From assembly GCF_000015445.1 (NCBI RefSeq), contig NC_008783.1, forward strand, positions 62,001 to 126,000: 64,000 nt of DNA, given 5' to 3'. The notes under the pieces were generated by a model. The model ran no database searches. It worked only from the letters and a program-made list of their open reading frames with translations, and was not told the DNA's origin. Positions 28,761-39,012 of the stretch are shown one piece after another; the first letter of the stretch is position 1; each line of letters starts with the position of its first letter. The DNA is from Bartonella bacilliformis KC583 (GTDB taxonomy: Bacteria; Pseudomonadota; Alphaproteobacteria; Rhizobiales; Rhizobiaceae). Made by a program: the position numbers and the translations under genes.

Positions 28761-29765
28761 TTAAGGCAAGACAGTGTGAATCAGTGATTCGGGAAGCTCT
28801 TCTCCAAAAGCACGCTGATAAAATTCTGCGACAGTTGCCCGTTCCAATTCATCGCATTTATTTAAAAAGGTTAAGCGGAAAGCAAAACCAACATTTTGAA
28901 AAATTTCAGTATTTTCTGCCCAAGTGATGACAGTACGCGGGCTCATCACTGTTGAAAGATCCCCATTCATGAAAGCTTGGCGCACCATATGGGCCACATG
29001 CACCATTTTTGAAATTATTTTCTTTCCTTCAGCTGTTTGAAAAGATTTAACCTTTGCAGAAATAATGTCTACCTCATGATCATGGGAGAGATAATTTAAG
29101 AGTGTCACAATAGACCAGCGATCCATTTGTGCTTGATTAATTTGCTGCGTGCCATGATATAATCCTGTCATGTCTCCAAGACCAATGGTATTGGCTGTAG
29201 CAAAAAGACGAAATGCCGGATGCGGGGTTATAACACGGCTTTGATCAAGTAAGCTCAGTCGCCCAGAGGTTTCCAACACCCGTTGGATCACAAACATAAC
29301 ATCGGGTCTTCCTGCATCATATTCATCAAAGACAAGGGCGACATTATTTTGATAAGCCCAGGGCAAAATGCCCTCTTGAAATTCGGTAATTTGTAGACCA
29401 TCCTTGATAACGATAGCATCTTTTCCGACTAAGTCGATGCGGCTAACATGGCTATCGAGATTAACACGAATACAAGGCCAACAAAGACGTGCGGCCACTT
29501 GTTCAATATGCGTTGATTTGCCTGTGCCGTGATAGCCAGAAACCATAACGCGGCGGTTAAAAGCAAAACCCGCCAAAATCGCTAAAGTTGTTTGCGGATC
29601 AAAAAGATAATCAGGATCGACATCGGGAACATGTGGGCTTTTTTGGCTAAAAGCGGGCACTTGCATATCCGTATCAATCTTAAAGATATCACGAACGCAG
29701 AGCGTGATGTCAGGCATGTTTTTGTTGGCAAGATTTGTTTGTGTCATTGTTTTTGAAAGGCTCAT
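28761..29765 (-). CDS. cobS: Cobaltochelatase-like AAA+ subunit CobS
   Basis: A 334-residue MoxR/CobS-type AAA+ ATPase. Walker A is GYHGTGKST at about 77-85 and Walker B is VALVFDEYD with D147-E148. The arginine-finger and sensor region follows, with [14 protein letters not shown]. CobS and CobT form the chaperone-like motor of aerobic cobaltochelatase. The N-terminus (to about residue 55) has the [12 protein letters not shown] segment seen in rhizobial CobS. The first gene of the pair, it is separated by 249 AT-rich bases from the J-domain gene upstream. Confidence 0.94.
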   Translation of the reverse strand: MSLSKTMTQTNLANKNMPDITLCVRDIFKIDTDMQVPAFSQKSPHVPDVDPDYLFDPQTTLAILAGFAFNRRVMVSGYHGTGKSTHIEQVAARLCWPCIRVNLDSHVSRIDLVGKDAIVIKDGLQITEFQEGILPWAYQNNVALVFDEYDAGRPDVMFVIQRVLETSGRLSLLDQSRVITPHPAFRLFATANTIGLGDMTGLYHGTQQINQAQMDRWSIVTLLNYLSHDHEVDIISAKVKSFQTAEGKKIISKMVHVAHMVRQAFMNGDLSTVMSPRTVITWAENTEIFQNVGFAFRLTFLNKCDELERATVAEFYQRAFGEELPESLIHTVLP

Positions 29766-30014
29766 TATTTTGCTTTAAAAAGCATACAAAACATAAAGTA
29801 TTTATGCAATGCTCACGATAAAATGAGGCTTTAATGCACAAGGAGCCCTTAATATACATAAGGATAAGGACAAAGGATAATAAGGAATGGGTAAGAACAA
29901 AAGGGTGAGGGACTTTGTATTTTATAGTGTTGGTAGAAATTAATTATTATTCAGGCGTGAAAGCAGGATTATTTGCACAAAAACTGTTTTTTAATTTGTT
30001 GATGAACTTGTTTT

Positions 30015-30635
30015 TTAACATAAACCAGATTTTTTCAGCAAATTATAGGCGTTCAGAACATCACTAAAACGTTCTTCTGAAGAACGGTTGCCGCCATTAG
30101 TATCAGGATGGTGCTTTTTGACCAGCTCTTTATATTTTACTTTGATATCTTGAGCTGAAGCATCTGCTTGTAAGCCTAAAGTTTCAAAAGCTTTAGCTTC
30201 TAAGGGTTTTAATTTTCGTGTATTTGTTTTGGCTGCATGGCGTTTATTAAAAAGACTAAAGGGATCACGTATACGATTTTGATAAGCGGCTGTTCCGGAG
30301 CGAATCGTTGCATAGTGAGCAGCAGCTTTTTTTGATGTGCTATTGTTCAATCCGCTAGACCATGTTGGGCGATGTCCTGTAAGGGCATCTTTTTGAAACT
30401 GTGCGATATCTTTATCACTAAGGCCTGAAAAATAATTAAAATTCTTGTTGTAAGCACGTACATGATCAATGCAGAAGAAAAGATATTGCCCTTCGCGATT
30501 GCGACCTGCCGGCGCTTTGTGTGTGCCTGTTTTTTCACAACTTTCCCATTGACACTTTTGTGTTTCTAATTCAGCCTGTCTTTTTTTATTGGAACTGATA
30601 CGAATTGAATCAAATAATTTAGATGTGATTGTCAT
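30015..30635 (-). CDS. J-domain (DnaJ-like) protein with N-terminal Cys motif
   Basis: A 206-residue class III J-domain protein. The J domain is at the C-terminus (about 149-205), with YKELVKKHHPDTNGG and the HPD at 176-178, so it should stimulate an Hsp70 such as DnaK. The N-terminal part has C28, C33 and C55 with a nearby His (CQWESCEKTGTH, FCIDH), which could bind a metal. The family usually lies between cobS and bolA in rhizobia, as it does here, divergent from bolA. The client is unknown. Confidence 0.9.
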   Translation of the reverse strand: MTITSKLFDSIRISSNKKRQAELETQKCQWESCEKTGTHKAPAGRNREGQYLFFCIDHVRAYNKNFNYFSGLSDKDIAQFQKDALTGHRPTWSSGLNNSTSKKAAAHYATIRSGTAAYQNRIRDPFSLFNKRHAAKTNTRKLKPLEAKAFETLGLQADASAQDIKVKYKELVKKHHPDTNGGNRSSEERFSDVLNAYNLLKKSGLC

Positions 30636-30750
30636 GTTTTTGGTTTATGCAAAATCAACTTGTTTGACAAGAATTGACTTTTGAAAAATTTATTTTCACA
30701 TGTATTTTATCTGAAAAAATAGCAATAATCTCCATTTTGTGTAGGAAAAG

Positions 30751-31029
30751 ATGTCCACTGAAGTTCAAAAAAGAATCGAAACAAAATTATGTGAGGCGTT
30801 TTGCCCACAAAAGCTTGAAGTGATCAATGAGAGCCACCTTCATGCTGGACATCATCATGGAAACCATGCTTTTGATGGTCAAGGTGAAACACATTTTCGT
30901 GTGAAAATTCTGTCTTCTTCTTTTGCCAATATGACTCGGGTAGAAATACATCGGGCGATTTATAAAGTTCTGCAAAAAGAATTAACAGAAAATATTCATG
31001 CTTTGGCGCTAGAGGTTGAAGGTATGTAA
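30751..31029 (+). CDS. BolA-family protein
   Basis: A 92-residue BolA-like protein. The class II KH-like core has THFRVKILSSSFANMTRVEIHRAIYKVL, preceded by a His-rich loop (HLHAGHHHGNH). BolA proteins pair with monothiol glutaredoxins, binding a 2Fe-2S cluster in iron signalling, or act as regulators of cell shape. The conserved His for cluster coordination is plausible among those in the loop. It is divergent from the J-domain gene. Length is complete. Confidence 0.93.
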   Translation: MSTEVQKRIETKLCEAFCPQKLEVINESHLHAGHHHGNHAFDGQGETHFRVKILSSSFANMTRVEIHRAIYKVLQKELTENIHALALEVEGM

Positions 31030-31071
31030 TCCTCTGTTTGTGCAAAGCTTTTGTTAAGCTAAAAATTTCTG

Positions 31072-32040
31072 TTAGGCACGGGGATGTGCTTTTTGATAAA
31101 TGTCTAATAAGCGGTCTGAGTCAATTTCTGTATAGACCTGCGTTGTCGATAAAGAAGCGTGGCCGAGCAATTCTTGAATAATACGCAAATTTCCCCCACG
31201 CGACAAAAGATGGGTTGCAAAAGAATGGCGCAATGCGTGTGGTGTTGCAGTTTTTGGTAAGCCAAGGCTGGCACGTAAATTTTGTACGGCGCGTTGAATG
31301 ATGGCGGGTTGCAAAGGGCCGCCTCTAGCGCCGCGAAACATGGGTTGATTGTCTCCTAAAGGATAAGGGCAGCATTTGAGATAAGTCTCGACACTTTCAT
31401 AAACAGTTTTGATAAGAGGGACAAGGCGTGTTTTCCCCCCTTTTCCAACGATGGAAAGGCTTGTTACGTTGGGATCAGAAAATTGTTTTGGAGTGAGTGC
31501 TAAGGCTTCTGATATGCGCATGCCACAGCCATAAAGTAGTGTTAAAACAGCAGCATTACGCGCCGCGATCCATGGTTCATCTTCTTGTTGATTGCCTTGT
31601 TTAACGATAGTGAGTGCGGCTTTCATCGTTAAAGTTTTTGGCAATGATTTTGCATATTTGGGTGTTCGAACAAGTTTAGCAGCAGGGACATCAACAAGAT
31701 TTTCTCGGGATAAATAATTGAAAAAAGAGCGCATACTCGCCATATTTCGGCTCAAAGAGCGAGTGCTTACCATTTGTTTGCGACGATAGGCCATGTAAGA
31801 ACGTAAATCGGCTACCTGCAAATCAGCAAGGTCATGATATGTTGGCTTTCGTCCTAAATGTTGACACAGAAAAAATAAAAATTGCCGTGTATCACGCTCA
31901 TAGGCTTCTACTGTTCGTGTTGCCATGCGGTGTATGTGCAAAAGGCTCTCGAGCCAGCTTTGCCTTGCTGCTAAAACAGCGTCATCTGCTGGGACGAGAG
32001 AAATATTTTGGCCTTTTCTGCTGTCATTTTTAGGAGGCAT
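31072..32040 (-). CDS. xerC: Tyrosine recombinase XerC
   Basis: A 322-residue tyrosine recombinase. The N-terminal SAM-like core-binding domain is at about 25-115. The catalytic domain shows the full set: R175 in GCGMRISEAL, K200 in VGKGGKTR, H268-xx-R271 in HALRHSFATHL, H294 in LLGHASLSTTQ and Y303 in QVYTEID. XerC with XerD resolves chromosome dimers at dif during division, helped by FtsK, whose gene lies about 9 kb downstream. Call of XerC rather than XerD rests on the long N-terminal extension and the gene context as I recall them. No attachment site or phage gene is nearby, so it is the housekeeping enzyme. Confidence 0.88.
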   Translation of the reverse strand: MPPKNDSRKGQNISLVPADDAVLAARQSWLESLLHIHRMATRTVEAYERDTRQFLFFLCQHLGRKPTYHDLADLQVADLRSYMAYRRKQMVSTRSLSRNMASMRSFFNYLSRENLVDVPAAKLVRTPKYAKSLPKTLTMKAALTIVKQGNQQEDEPWIAARNAAVLTLLYGCGMRISEALALTPKQFSDPNVTSLSIVGKGGKTRLVPLIKTVYESVETYLKCCPYPLGDNQPMFRGARGGPLQPAIIQRAVQNLRASLGLPKTATPHALRHSFATHLLSRGGNLRIIQELLGHASLSTTQVYTEIDSDRLLDIYQKAHPRA

Positions 32041-32042
32041 TT

Positions 32043-32864
32043 TTAGTTTAGAATTTTTCTGTTTTGTTCAGATTTTGTGTCATAAGCATGATCATCTTGT
32101 TTATTCTGTTGCACGGGATGAGAGGTTTGATTTTCAATCTTTCGCGACAGTATTTTAACAAGATTATTCATTGACATAAGGTGAGCAAAAATTAGTCCTA
32201 AAAAGCCATTTTTGTGCAATTTAGCGAGTTGATGAGCAGATAATTTATTAAGTTTTTCTTCATCAACAATCCAAAAATCTTCTAATTGTGCAGATACCCC
32301 TTTGTCGTTTTTAATGTGGATTGTTTTTTGACTAAAAAGATTCATCTCAACGAGAGCGTCAGTAAATTCAGCCGTTTTTTCCATGGCTATTTTAAAACTT
32401 TCAAGAAAATGAATACGTTCTTCCATGAAGGGTGAAAGAGATCCATCTGAATTGAAGAGATTGGTTCCTTCAACTTCGTTAAATGTTCCCGGCTGCTGAT
32501 CAAAGCAAACAGAAAGTTCTTTTTCATTGTGGATTTGTGCAAGAATAAAAGGATAGCGACGAACAAAAGCGGGGATATACATGTTTTGTTGCCAAGTTTT
32601 ATCAGCTGTGATGAAGTCATTTTCTTCATTTGAAAGGCCTACAAGAGCAATGGATGTGTAGTGCCGTTTTTGTTGTTCATCTTGTGCACTCATAAACAGG
32701 ATAGGATAGTCTAACGCTGCTTGAAAATATTCACTGCTTGCTAAAGGAAGCCAATGAGTATTCTTTGCGAAAGACATATTGTTCAAATTATTGAACTTAA
32801 GGTTTTTATGAGTCACCTTATTGAGAGGGATAATATTTTTGTAAAAAAGCATAACGTTAGCCAT
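32043..32864 (-). CDS. SapC-family protein
   Basis: A 273-residue protein with the family N-terminus (MANVMLFYKNIIPLNKVTHKNLKF) and the central YIPAFVRRYPFIL element. PF07277/SapC proteins are named after an S-layer-associated Campylobacter gene, but most members are cytosolic-looking and of unknown function. I see no signal peptide here. The C-terminal 30 residues are polar. Its stop lies 2 bases from the xerC start, so they are probably cotranscribed. Confidence 0.82.
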   Translation of the reverse strand: MANVMLFYKNIIPLNKVTHKNLKFNNLNNMSFAKNTHWLPLASSEYFQAALDYPILFMSAQDEQQKRHYTSIALVGLSNEENDFITADKTWQQNMYIPAFVRRYPFILAQIHNEKELSVCFDQQPGTFNEVEGTNLFNSDGSLSPFMEERIHFLESFKIAMEKTAEFTDALVEMNLFSQKTIHIKNDKGVSAQLEDFWIVDEEKLNKLSAHQLAKLHKNGFLGLIFAHLMSMNNLVKILSRKIENQTSHPVQQNKQDDHAYDTKSEQNRKILN

Positions 32865-32993
32865 AAGACTTCTCCTTCTTATTACTTTTTACCATAGAAA
32901 GAGCACTTTTCATAAGATTATTGAATGACTAAATCTCATAAAAGATAATAAATATATAATAATTTTTCGTTTTTAAAATAGATAATATTGCAC

Positions 32994-33569
32994 ATGGAAC
33001 ATAACAAAAAAGAACTTAATAAAGCAGTTTTGCTTGCTGTTATTAGAGCTGCACATGGCATAAGGGGAGATGTTGTTGTTAACTTATTGGGTGCTGAGCC
33101 GCAGCGTTTAAAGACTTATGGGGTTCTTTATGATGATAAAGGACGACTTTATGAAATTGTATCCATGCGTGTTCACAAAAATAACGTGATTGTGCGTTTT
33201 AAAGGGGTCGATGATCGTAGTACTGCGGAGGCTTTAAAGGGAGTTCAGCTTTATATTGAGCGAGACCAGTTCGCCGATGATTTGGACACGGATGAATTTT
33301 ACCAAATAGATTTAATCGGGCTTCGTGTGTATGATAATACTAATCAGCTTCTTGGAGAAGTGAGTGGTTTTTTTAATTTTGGAGCAGGCGATCTGCTTGA
33401 AGTGCGTCTCATTTCTCACAAGACCGAGCTTATCCCGTTTAGTAAGGCGGCTGTGCCGGAAATTTGCGTTGCTTCTGGTTTTCTTGTGGTAGATCCGGTG
33501 GCAGCTGGTTTGTTCAGTGATCCTCATTCATTCAATGATTTGGCGTTAAATGATCTGGAAAAAGGATAA
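32994..33569 (+). CDS. rimM: Ribosome maturation factor RimM
   Basis: A 191-residue RimM starting [26 protein letters not shown] from the ATG at 32994. The N-terminal domain is a beta barrel (about 12-95) with [22 protein letters not shown] strands. The C-terminal PRC barrel (about 105-170) has [11 protein letters not shown]. RimM binds S19 and helps 30S head maturation. It precedes trmD and rplS, as usual, but rpsP, normally just upstream, is 15.7 kb away. Confidence 0.95.
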   Translation: MEHNKKELNKAVLLAVIRAAHGIRGDVVVNLLGAEPQRLKTYGVLYDDKGRLYEIVSMRVHKNNVIVRFKGVDDRSTAEALKGVQLYIERDQFADDLDTDEFYQIDLIGLRVYDNTNQLLGEVSGFFNFGAGDLLEVRLISHKTELIPFSKAAVPEICVASGFLVVDPVAAGLFSDPHSFNDLALNDLEKG

Positions 33570-33618
33570 AAGAGGACATGCTTTGAGCAGATTATCAAAG
33601 AAGGAGCAGGTATTAGGA

Positions 33619-34317
33619 ATGACATTTCAAGCACATGTTGTAACACTTTATCCTGAAATGTTTCCAGGAGTGCTCGGGCATTCTTTAGCGGGGCGCGCTT
33701 TAGAGCGGGGAATATGGTCTCTGAATACGGTGCAGATTAGGGATTTTGCTTTGGATAAACACCATAGCGTTGATGATACGCCCGCTGGTGGGGGAGCGGG
33801 TATGGTGATGCGGGCAGATGTTTTAGTCGCTGCGATTGATCATTGCCCCCCCGATTTGCCAAGAATTTTATTAAGCCCGCGCGGGCGTCCTTTTAACCAA
33901 GCTCATGCGCGTTCTTTGGCTTCTGATAGGGGGGTGGTTTTGGTGTGTGGTCGTTTTGAAGGCGTGGATGAACGGGTACTACAAGCGCGGAAATTGGAGG
34001 AAATTTCCATCGGTGATTATATTCTTTCAGGTGGAGAAACGGCGGCTTTGGTTCTTTTAGATGCTCTTGTGCGGCTTTTACCCGGTGTGATGGGAAATCA
34101 AGCTTCTGGAGAGTGTGAAAGTTTTGAGAATGGGTTGCTCGAACATCCTCACTATACGCGTCCTCCTGTTTTTGAAGGGCTTGAGATTCCGCTTGTACTA
34201 ACATCAGGTCATCACAAAGCGATTGCAGACTGGCGTCAAGAGCAGGCTGAAATGTTAACACAGAAACGTCGGCCAGATCTTTACGCTATTTATAACAAAA
34301 ATCGCCGGAAAACTTGA
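33619..34317 (+). CDS. trmD: tRNA (guanine-N1)-methyltransferase TrmD
   Basis: I chose the ATG at 33619 ([17 protein letters not shown]) over the in-frame start at 33550, which would overlap rimM. This gives 232 residues, normal for TrmD. The SPOUT trefoil-knot sequences are visible: [40 protein letters not shown] and [11 protein letters not shown]. TrmD makes m1G37 in tRNAs that read CNN or GGN codons, preventing frameshifts. It lies between rimM and rplS. AAGGAG lies about 12 bases upstream of the chosen start. Confidence 0.96.
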   Translation: MTFQAHVVTLYPEMFPGVLGHSLAGRALERGIWSLNTVQIRDFALDKHHSVDDTPAGGGAGMVMRADVLVAAIDHCPPDLPRILLSPRGRPFNQAHARSLASDRGVVLVCGRFEGVDERVLQARKLEEISIGDYILSGGETAALVLLDALVRLLPGVMGNQASGECESFENGLLEHPHYTRPPVFEGLEIPLVLTSGHHKAIADWRQEQAEMLTQKRRPDLYAIYNKNRRKT

Positions 34318-34522
34318 TTCATTTTAAAAGATAGTGTATTGCACAACGCATTTTAAGAAATGCTTTCTGAGAAAAGGCTTTCTGTGTATCCAAAAATCAA
34401 GAAATAGTGTATTCGCTCCTGTGAAAGCATAGCCTACGGAATATCTTTGTTGTGTAAGAAGAATTTTTTCGGCGAGAGTTGAGCGCTCTGACTGTTCGAG
34501 AAGAACATGAAGGATGAAAGAA

Positions 34523-34963
34523 ATGAATATTATCGCGCAGCTTGAAGCTGAACAATGTGCAAAAATTGCAGAAAAACGCCAACTGCCAGCTTTTCAAGTC
34601 GGAGATACAGTTCGTGTTATGGTGCGTGTGACGGAAGGAACGCGTACGCGTGTGCAGGCCTATGAAGGGGTGTGCATTGCACGTTCAGGATATGGCTTCA
34701 ATGAAAATTTTACCGTCCGTAAGATTTCTTACGGTGAAGGTGTAGAACGTGTGTTTCCATTTTATTCCCCTTTGATTGAGGGGGTTGAACTCGTTCGCCG
34801 CGGGAAAGTGCGTCGTGCAAAGCTTTACTATCTTCGTGCTTTAAGAGGGAAGGCTGCGCGTATTGCCGAAAAGAGAGACTATCGTAAGAAAAATGTGCAG
34901 ATAGTTGAGGAAGAGGTTGCTCCAGCTGTTGAAGCAAATGTTGAAACAACAACAGCCGAATAA
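34523..34963 (+). CDS. rplS: 50S ribosomal protein L19
   Basis: A 146-residue L19 from the ATG at 34523 ([11 protein letters not shown]); an in-frame ATG at 34514 adds three residues and is possible. The core [22 protein letters not shown] and [15 protein letters not shown] is unmistakable, and the C-terminal tail is acidic (EEEVAPAVE). L19 sits at the interface of the two subunits. It is followed by two hairpins, so it closes the rimM-trmD-rplS operon. Confidence 0.97.
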   Translation: MNIIAQLEAEQCAKIAEKRQLPAFQVGDTVRVMVRVTEGTRTRVQAYEGVCIARSGYGFNENFTVRKISYGEGVERVFPFYSPLIEGVELVRRGKVRRAKLYYLRALRGKAARIAEKRDYRKKNVQIVEEEVAPAVEANVETTTAE

Positions 34964-35002
34964 TTTATAGAAGTTAAATTAGTTTTTTCTAAAAATTGAC
35001 AT

Positions 35003-35026
35003 AAAGGGCAGTGGTGACTGCCTTTT
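35003..35026 (+). terminator. Terminator after rplS
   Basis: GGCAG (35007) pairs with CTGCC (35018), with flanking AAA/TTT pairing and a TTTTT run. It lies about 40 bases past the rplS stop. Confidence 0.75.
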
Positions 35027-35066
35027 TGCTTTGAGGGGTACGGATACTCAAAAAAGCTTTTAAAAG

Positions 35067-35086
35067 ATAAGGAAAATCCTTATTTT
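35067..35086 (+). terminator. Second hairpin downstream of rplS
   Basis: ATAAGGA (35067) pairs with TCCTTAT (35077) around an AAA loop, followed by TTT and G. It may be a back-up terminator about 60 bases after the first. Confidence 0.5.
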
Positions 35087-35558
35087 GTACTCTGTGGAGG
35101 GTAATGATCTCATGGTCACGGGGGCTATCGTTTCATCGAATCGGCATTTTTGAAAGCGGTTCAGGATAGCAAGAATGTTATGCTATTTTTTGTTGCGAGA
35201 ATGGTTACAACGGGAGCTGCTGCAAGTGTAGTAATTGTGAGGTATTTTTTGATATTTAAAATGTTCTTTACTGTGTTAAAAGAAGTATTTCCAAAAAAAA
35301 TACATATTTATGTTCAAGAAATAATGTTCATCCTTTGACGTGAAGATAAAATTGTACTAAACAGATTTTGCAGTTTATAGCTGTCTGATAATCGGTTTTT
35401 TGTGCGCGACCTTTAATCCCGTCATTTAAGTAGCCGACCTGTAATGTGAGCCTTTTATAGGTATCAAATAAGTGGAAACGGTAATGCACTTGGTTGTGTT
35501 GTACGAGTTTTTTCGCTTATGATGAAGATGTAGTGAAAGCCAGGTCAGGATATATTGT

Positions 35559-35960
35559 ATGACAGAGATAATCACGATGAAGGATCGTCCTCGTTCTCCC
35601 CATGTAACTATTTATCGTTGGTCTATCACAATGGCGATGTCGATTGCACATCGTATAACCGGCATAGCGATTTATTTTGGGATCTCTCTCCTTGCGATTT
35701 GGCTTATGGCCATTGCTTGTGGGGAGAGTGCATTTAAAACAGTTAATGAAATTTATGGGTCTTTTTTTGGGCTTTGTGTCTTATTTCTTTGCACATTTGC
35801 TGGGGTTCATCACATGGTGGGCGATATTCGTCACCTTATTGGAGAGTTGAAGCCTTGTCTTCTCGACAAAAAACAGGCCAACTTTATTGCTTGGGCAAAT
35901 ATTTTTATTTCCTTTAGTGCCACTGTCGTTATTTGGGTTATTGGGTACAGTGTTGCTTAG
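35559..35960 (+). CDS. sdhC: Succinate dehydrogenase cytochrome b556 subunit SdhC
   Basis: A 133-residue membrane anchor with three membrane helices. It has the family N-terminus RPRSPHVTIYRW followed by MSIAHRITGIAIYFG, and the haem-ligand region GVHHMVGDIRHL. SdhC and SdhD anchor the complex, bind haem b and reduce ubiquinone. An internal ATG at 35577 (MKDRPRSP) is an alternative start. First gene of sdhCDAB, with about 18 bases to sdhD. Confidence 0.95.
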   Translation: MTEIITMKDRPRSPHVTIYRWSITMAMSIAHRITGIAIYFGISLLAIWLMAIACGESAFKTVNEIYGSFFGLCVLFLCTFAGVHHMVGDIRHLIGELKPCLLDKKQANFIAWANIFISFSATVVIWVIGYSVA

Positions 35961-35978
35961 CAGGGGTTAAAGAGAAGT

Positions 35979-36365
35979 ATGAAAAAAAATCTTCGAACAG
36001 AACTTGGAAAAGTGCGTGGTTTGGGCAGTGCGCATAAGGGAACAGAGCATTTCTGGGTGCAGAATTTAACAAGTTGGATTAATATACCTCTTTTGATATT
36101 TTTTATTATTTTGATGATTTCATTGGCTGGAGAAGATTATAGCACGATTCATGCGCGGCTTTCACATCCCGTTATTTTGGTTTTTATGGTGTTGACAGTT
36201 TTTTCAAATCTTTATCACATGAAACTTGAAATGCAGGTTGTCATTGAGGATTATATTCCGCATAAAATTATCCGGATGTTCTTTCTGATTTTGAATATTT
36301 CATATTGTTGTCTTATAGGCAGTTTAATTATTTTTGCACTGTTAAAAATTGCATTAGGGGTTTAA
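35979..36365 (+). CDS. sdhD: Succinate dehydrogenase membrane anchor subunit SdhD
   Basis: A 128-residue protein with three membrane helices. [20 protein letters not shown] is the usual start of rhizobial SdhD, and [14 protein letters not shown] contains the conserved haem and quinone-site region. It lies 18 bases after sdhC and 4 bases before sdhA. The family is poorly conserved, so the call depends on context as much as sequence. Confidence 0.94.
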   Translation: MKKNLRTELGKVRGLGSAHKGTEHFWVQNLTSWINIPLLIFFIILMISLAGEDYSTIHARLSHPVILVFMVLTVFSNLYHMKLEMQVVIEDYIPHKIIRMFFLILNISYCCLIGSLIIFALLKIALGV

Positions 36366-36369
36366 GAGC

Positions 36370-38217
36370 ATGGCAAGCAAGAAGGCATCATCTCGAGGTA
36401 CCAAAGCGAAGAATGCCCCTTATCGCTACGTAGATCATGAATTTGACGTTGTTGTTGTCGGCGCAGGTGGTGCTGGTCTGCGTGCAACTCTGGGTATGGC
36501 TGAGCAGGGTTTAAAAACGGCGTGTATTACAAAAGTTTTTCCCACCCGGTCACATACGGTTGCAGCACAAGGCGGTATTGCAGCGTCGCTTGGGAATATG
36601 GGGCCTGACAATTGGCAGTGGCATTTATATGATACGGTGAAAGGGTCTGATTGGCTTGGTGATACGGATGCCATGGAATATTTGGTGCGCAATGCACCCG
36701 CTGCTGTTTATGAGCTGGAACATTATGGGGTTCCTTTTTCACGCACGCAAGAAGGCAAAATTTATCAACGTCCTTTTGGGGGGCATACGACGGAATTTGG
36801 GGAAGGGCCACCGGTTCAGCGCACATGTGCTGCAGCTGATCGTACCGGACATGCTATTTTGCACACGCTTTATGGGCAAAGCTTAAAACATAATGCGCAG
36901 TTTTTTATTGAATATTTTGCGCTTGATCTCATCATGACCGATGGTGTGTGTACAGGTGTTGTTGCATGGAATTTGGATGACGGTACAATCCACCGTTTTG
37001 CTGCCAAGATGGTTGTTCTTGCCACGGGGGGGTATGGGCGTGCTTATTTTTCAGCAACATCAGCTCATACATGTACAGGCGATGGTGGTGGAATGGTTGC
37101 GCGTGCTGGGTTGCCGCTGCAAGACATGGAATTTGTGCAATTTCACCCAACAGGGATTTATGGTTCTGGCTGCTTAATTACAGAAGGAGCACGCGGTGAA
37201 GGAGGGTATTTGATCAACTCTGAAGGTGAGCGCTTTATGGAGCGTTATGCACCTTCCTTTAAAGACCTTGCTTCACGCGATTTGGTTTCGCGTTGCATAA
37301 CGCTTGAAATTCGTGAAGGACGCGGTGTTGGAGCTAAGAAAGATCACATCCATTTGGTGCTCCACCATATTGATCCTGCTATCTTGCATGAACGTTTGCC
37401 AGGAATTTCTGAATCAGCGCGCATTTTTGCCGGTGTAGATGTGACAAAAGATCCAATCCCCATTCTACCGACGGTTCATTATAATATGGGTGGTATTCCT
37501 ACCAATTATCATGGGGAAGTTTTAAATCCGACACCTGATTCACCTGATCATGTTCAACCAGGGTTGATGGCAGTTGGTGAAGCAGGATGTGCATCTGTTC
37601 ATGGTGCTAACCGTTTGGGTTCAAATTCATTAATTGATCTTGTTGTGTTTGGGCGCGCAGCAGCAATTCGTGCTGGTGAAGTGATTGATCGTGATGCAAA
37701 GATTCCTCCTATTAATGAGGAGGCTGTCGACAAAATTATGGCGCGTTTTGATAAATTGCGCTTTGCCAATGGGCATATCCCAACGGCTGAGTTGCGTGAA
37801 AAAATGCAACGCACAATGCAGGAAGATGCTGCTGTATTCCGTACGTCTGATTCCTTAAAACAAGGGTGTCAGCGAATCAGTAAAGTTTGGGAACAGCTTT
37901 TTGATCTTAAAGTCACCGATCGTTCGATGATATGGAATTCTGATTTGGTTGAAACACTAGAGCTTGAAAATTTGATGGCTAATGCTGTCACAACTGTTTA
38001 TTCCGCAGAAGCGCGTTTAGAAAGTCGTGGTGCGCATGCGCGTGAAGATTATCCAGAGCGTGACGATAAAGAATGGCGTCGTCATACATTAGCGCACTTA
38101 TCCAAAGATGGAAAGGTAACATTATCCTACCGGCCTGTTCATGTTGACCCATTAACAGCTGAAGAGGATGGTGGGATTGATTTGAAACGCATTGTGCCTA
38201 AAAAACGTGTTTATTAA
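36370..38217 (+). CDS. sdhA: Succinate dehydrogenase flavoprotein subunit SdhA
   Basis: A 615-residue flavoprotein that oxidises succinate to fumarate. The FAD dinucleotide-binding loop is [13 protein letters not shown] (about 27-39). H62 in [11 protein letters not shown] is the covalent FAD attachment site. Downstream are the [25 protein letters not shown] and [11 protein letters not shown] active-site loops, and [19 protein letters not shown] near residue 405. Full length. The SdhAF4-like flavinylation helper is encoded at 17464-17670. Confidence 0.98.
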   Translation: MASKKASSRGTKAKNAPYRYVDHEFDVVVVGAGGAGLRATLGMAEQGLKTACITKVFPTRSHTVAAQGGIAASLGNMGPDNWQWHLYDTVKGSDWLGDTDAMEYLVRNAPAAVYELEHYGVPFSRTQEGKIYQRPFGGHTTEFGEGPPVQRTCAAADRTGHAILHTLYGQSLKHNAQFFIEYFALDLIMTDGVCTGVVAWNLDDGTIHRFAAKMVVLATGGYGRAYFSATSAHTCTGDGGGMVARAGLPLQDMEFVQFHPTGIYGSGCLITEGARGEGGYLINSEGERFMERYAPSFKDLASRDLVSRCITLEIREGRGVGAKKDHIHLVLHHIDPAILHERLPGISESARIFAGVDVTKDPIPILPTVHYNMGGIPTNYHGEVLNPTPDSPDHVQPGLMAVGEAGCASVHGANRLGSNSLIDLVVFGRAAAIRAGEVIDRDAKIPPINEEAVDKIMARFDKLRFANGHIPTAELREKMQRTMQEDAAVFRTSDSLKQGCQRISKVWEQLFDLKVTDRSMIWNSDLVETLELENLMANAVTTVYSAEARLESRGAHAREDYPERDDKEWRRHTLAHLSKDGKVTLSYRPVHVDPLTAEEDGGIDLKRIVPKKRVY

Positions 38218-38232
38218 AGGGGAGAATGAGTC

Positions 38233-39012
38233 ATGGTTCAAATTAAACTTCCCAAAAATTCTCAAGTAAAAGCTGGCAAGGTTTGGCCAAGACCTGAAGG
38301 GGCAAAACAGCTAACAGAATTTCAGATTTATCGGTGGTCACCGGATGATGATGAAAATCCCCGTCTTGATACCTATTATGTGGATCGTTCTGCTTGTGGT
38401 CCGATGGTTCTTGATGGTCTTTTATTTATTAAAAACCATATTGACCCGACGTTAACACTGCGCCGGTCATGCCGTGAAGGCATTTGTGGTTCATGTGCTA
38501 TGAATATTGATGGAACCAATACGCTGGCTTGTACCAAGGGGATGGATGATGTTAAGCATCCGATAAAAGTTTATCCACTTCCCTCTATGCCTGTTGTGAA
38601 GGATTTGGTCCCTGATTTAAAGCATTTTTATGCACAGCATCGTGTGATTGAGCCTTGGTTACAAACGGTTTCTCCTGAACCTGCTAAGGAGTGGTTACAA
38701 AGCCATGCTGATCGTCAAAAAATTGATGGTCTTTATGAATGTATCCTTTGTGCGTGCTGTCAAACTTCATGTCCGAGTTATTGGTGGAATGGGGATCGTT
38801 ATTTAGGGCCTGCTATTTTGTTGCAGGCGTATCGCTGGATTGCAGATTCACGCGATGAAATGCGTGGTGAGCGCCTGGATAATTTAGAAGATCCTTTCCG
38901 GCTTTATCGCTGTCATACAATTATGAATTGTATGCAAACATGTCCAAAGGGCTTAAATCCAGCGAAAGCAATTACTGAGATTAAAAAGCTTATGCTTGAG
39001 CGCCGCTTGTAA
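38233..39012 (+). CDS. sdhB: Succinate dehydrogenase iron-sulfur subunit SdhB
   Basis: A 259-residue protein carrying electrons from SdhA to quinone. The 2Fe-2S cluster ligands are C80, C85, C88 and C100 ([18 protein letters not shown]). The 4Fe-4S and 3Fe-4S clusters lie in [16 protein letters not shown] and [17 protein letters not shown]. It starts 15 bases after sdhA and ends the operon. Confidence 0.98.
   Translation: MVQIKLPKNSQVKAGKVWPRPEGAKQLTEFQIYRWSPDDDENPRLDTYYVDRSACGPMVLDGLLFIKNHIDPTLTLRRSCREGICGSCAMNIDGTNTLACTKGMDDVKHPIKVYPLPSMPVVKDLVPDLKHFYAQHRVIEPWLQTVSPEPAKEWLQSHADRQKIDGLYECILCACCQTSCPSYWWNGDRYLGPAILLQAYRWIADSRDEMRGERLDNLEDPFRLYRCHTIMNCMQTCPKGLNPAKAITEIKKLMLERRL

Larger units (their letters stand above)
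34964..35558. other. Gap between rplS and sdhC
   Basis: About 595 bases. The first 120 hold the two terminator-like hairpins. The rest is AT-rich and contains a 62-codon open frame at 35150-35338 with no recognisable family, no convincing ribosome binding site and hydrophobic low-complexity sequence. I do not call it a gene. Confidence 0.55.

Noticed and set aside
31072..32040. Integrase of a mobile element
   Set aside because: The recombinase has the XerC layout and sits among conserved chromosomal genes with no att repeat, tRNA or phage gene nearby.
35150..35338. 62-codon hydrophobic open frame between rplS and sdhC
   Set aside because: No good ribosome binding site, low-complexity hydrophobic sequence, and no recognisable family. 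Chance open frames of this size are expected in AT-rich DNA.
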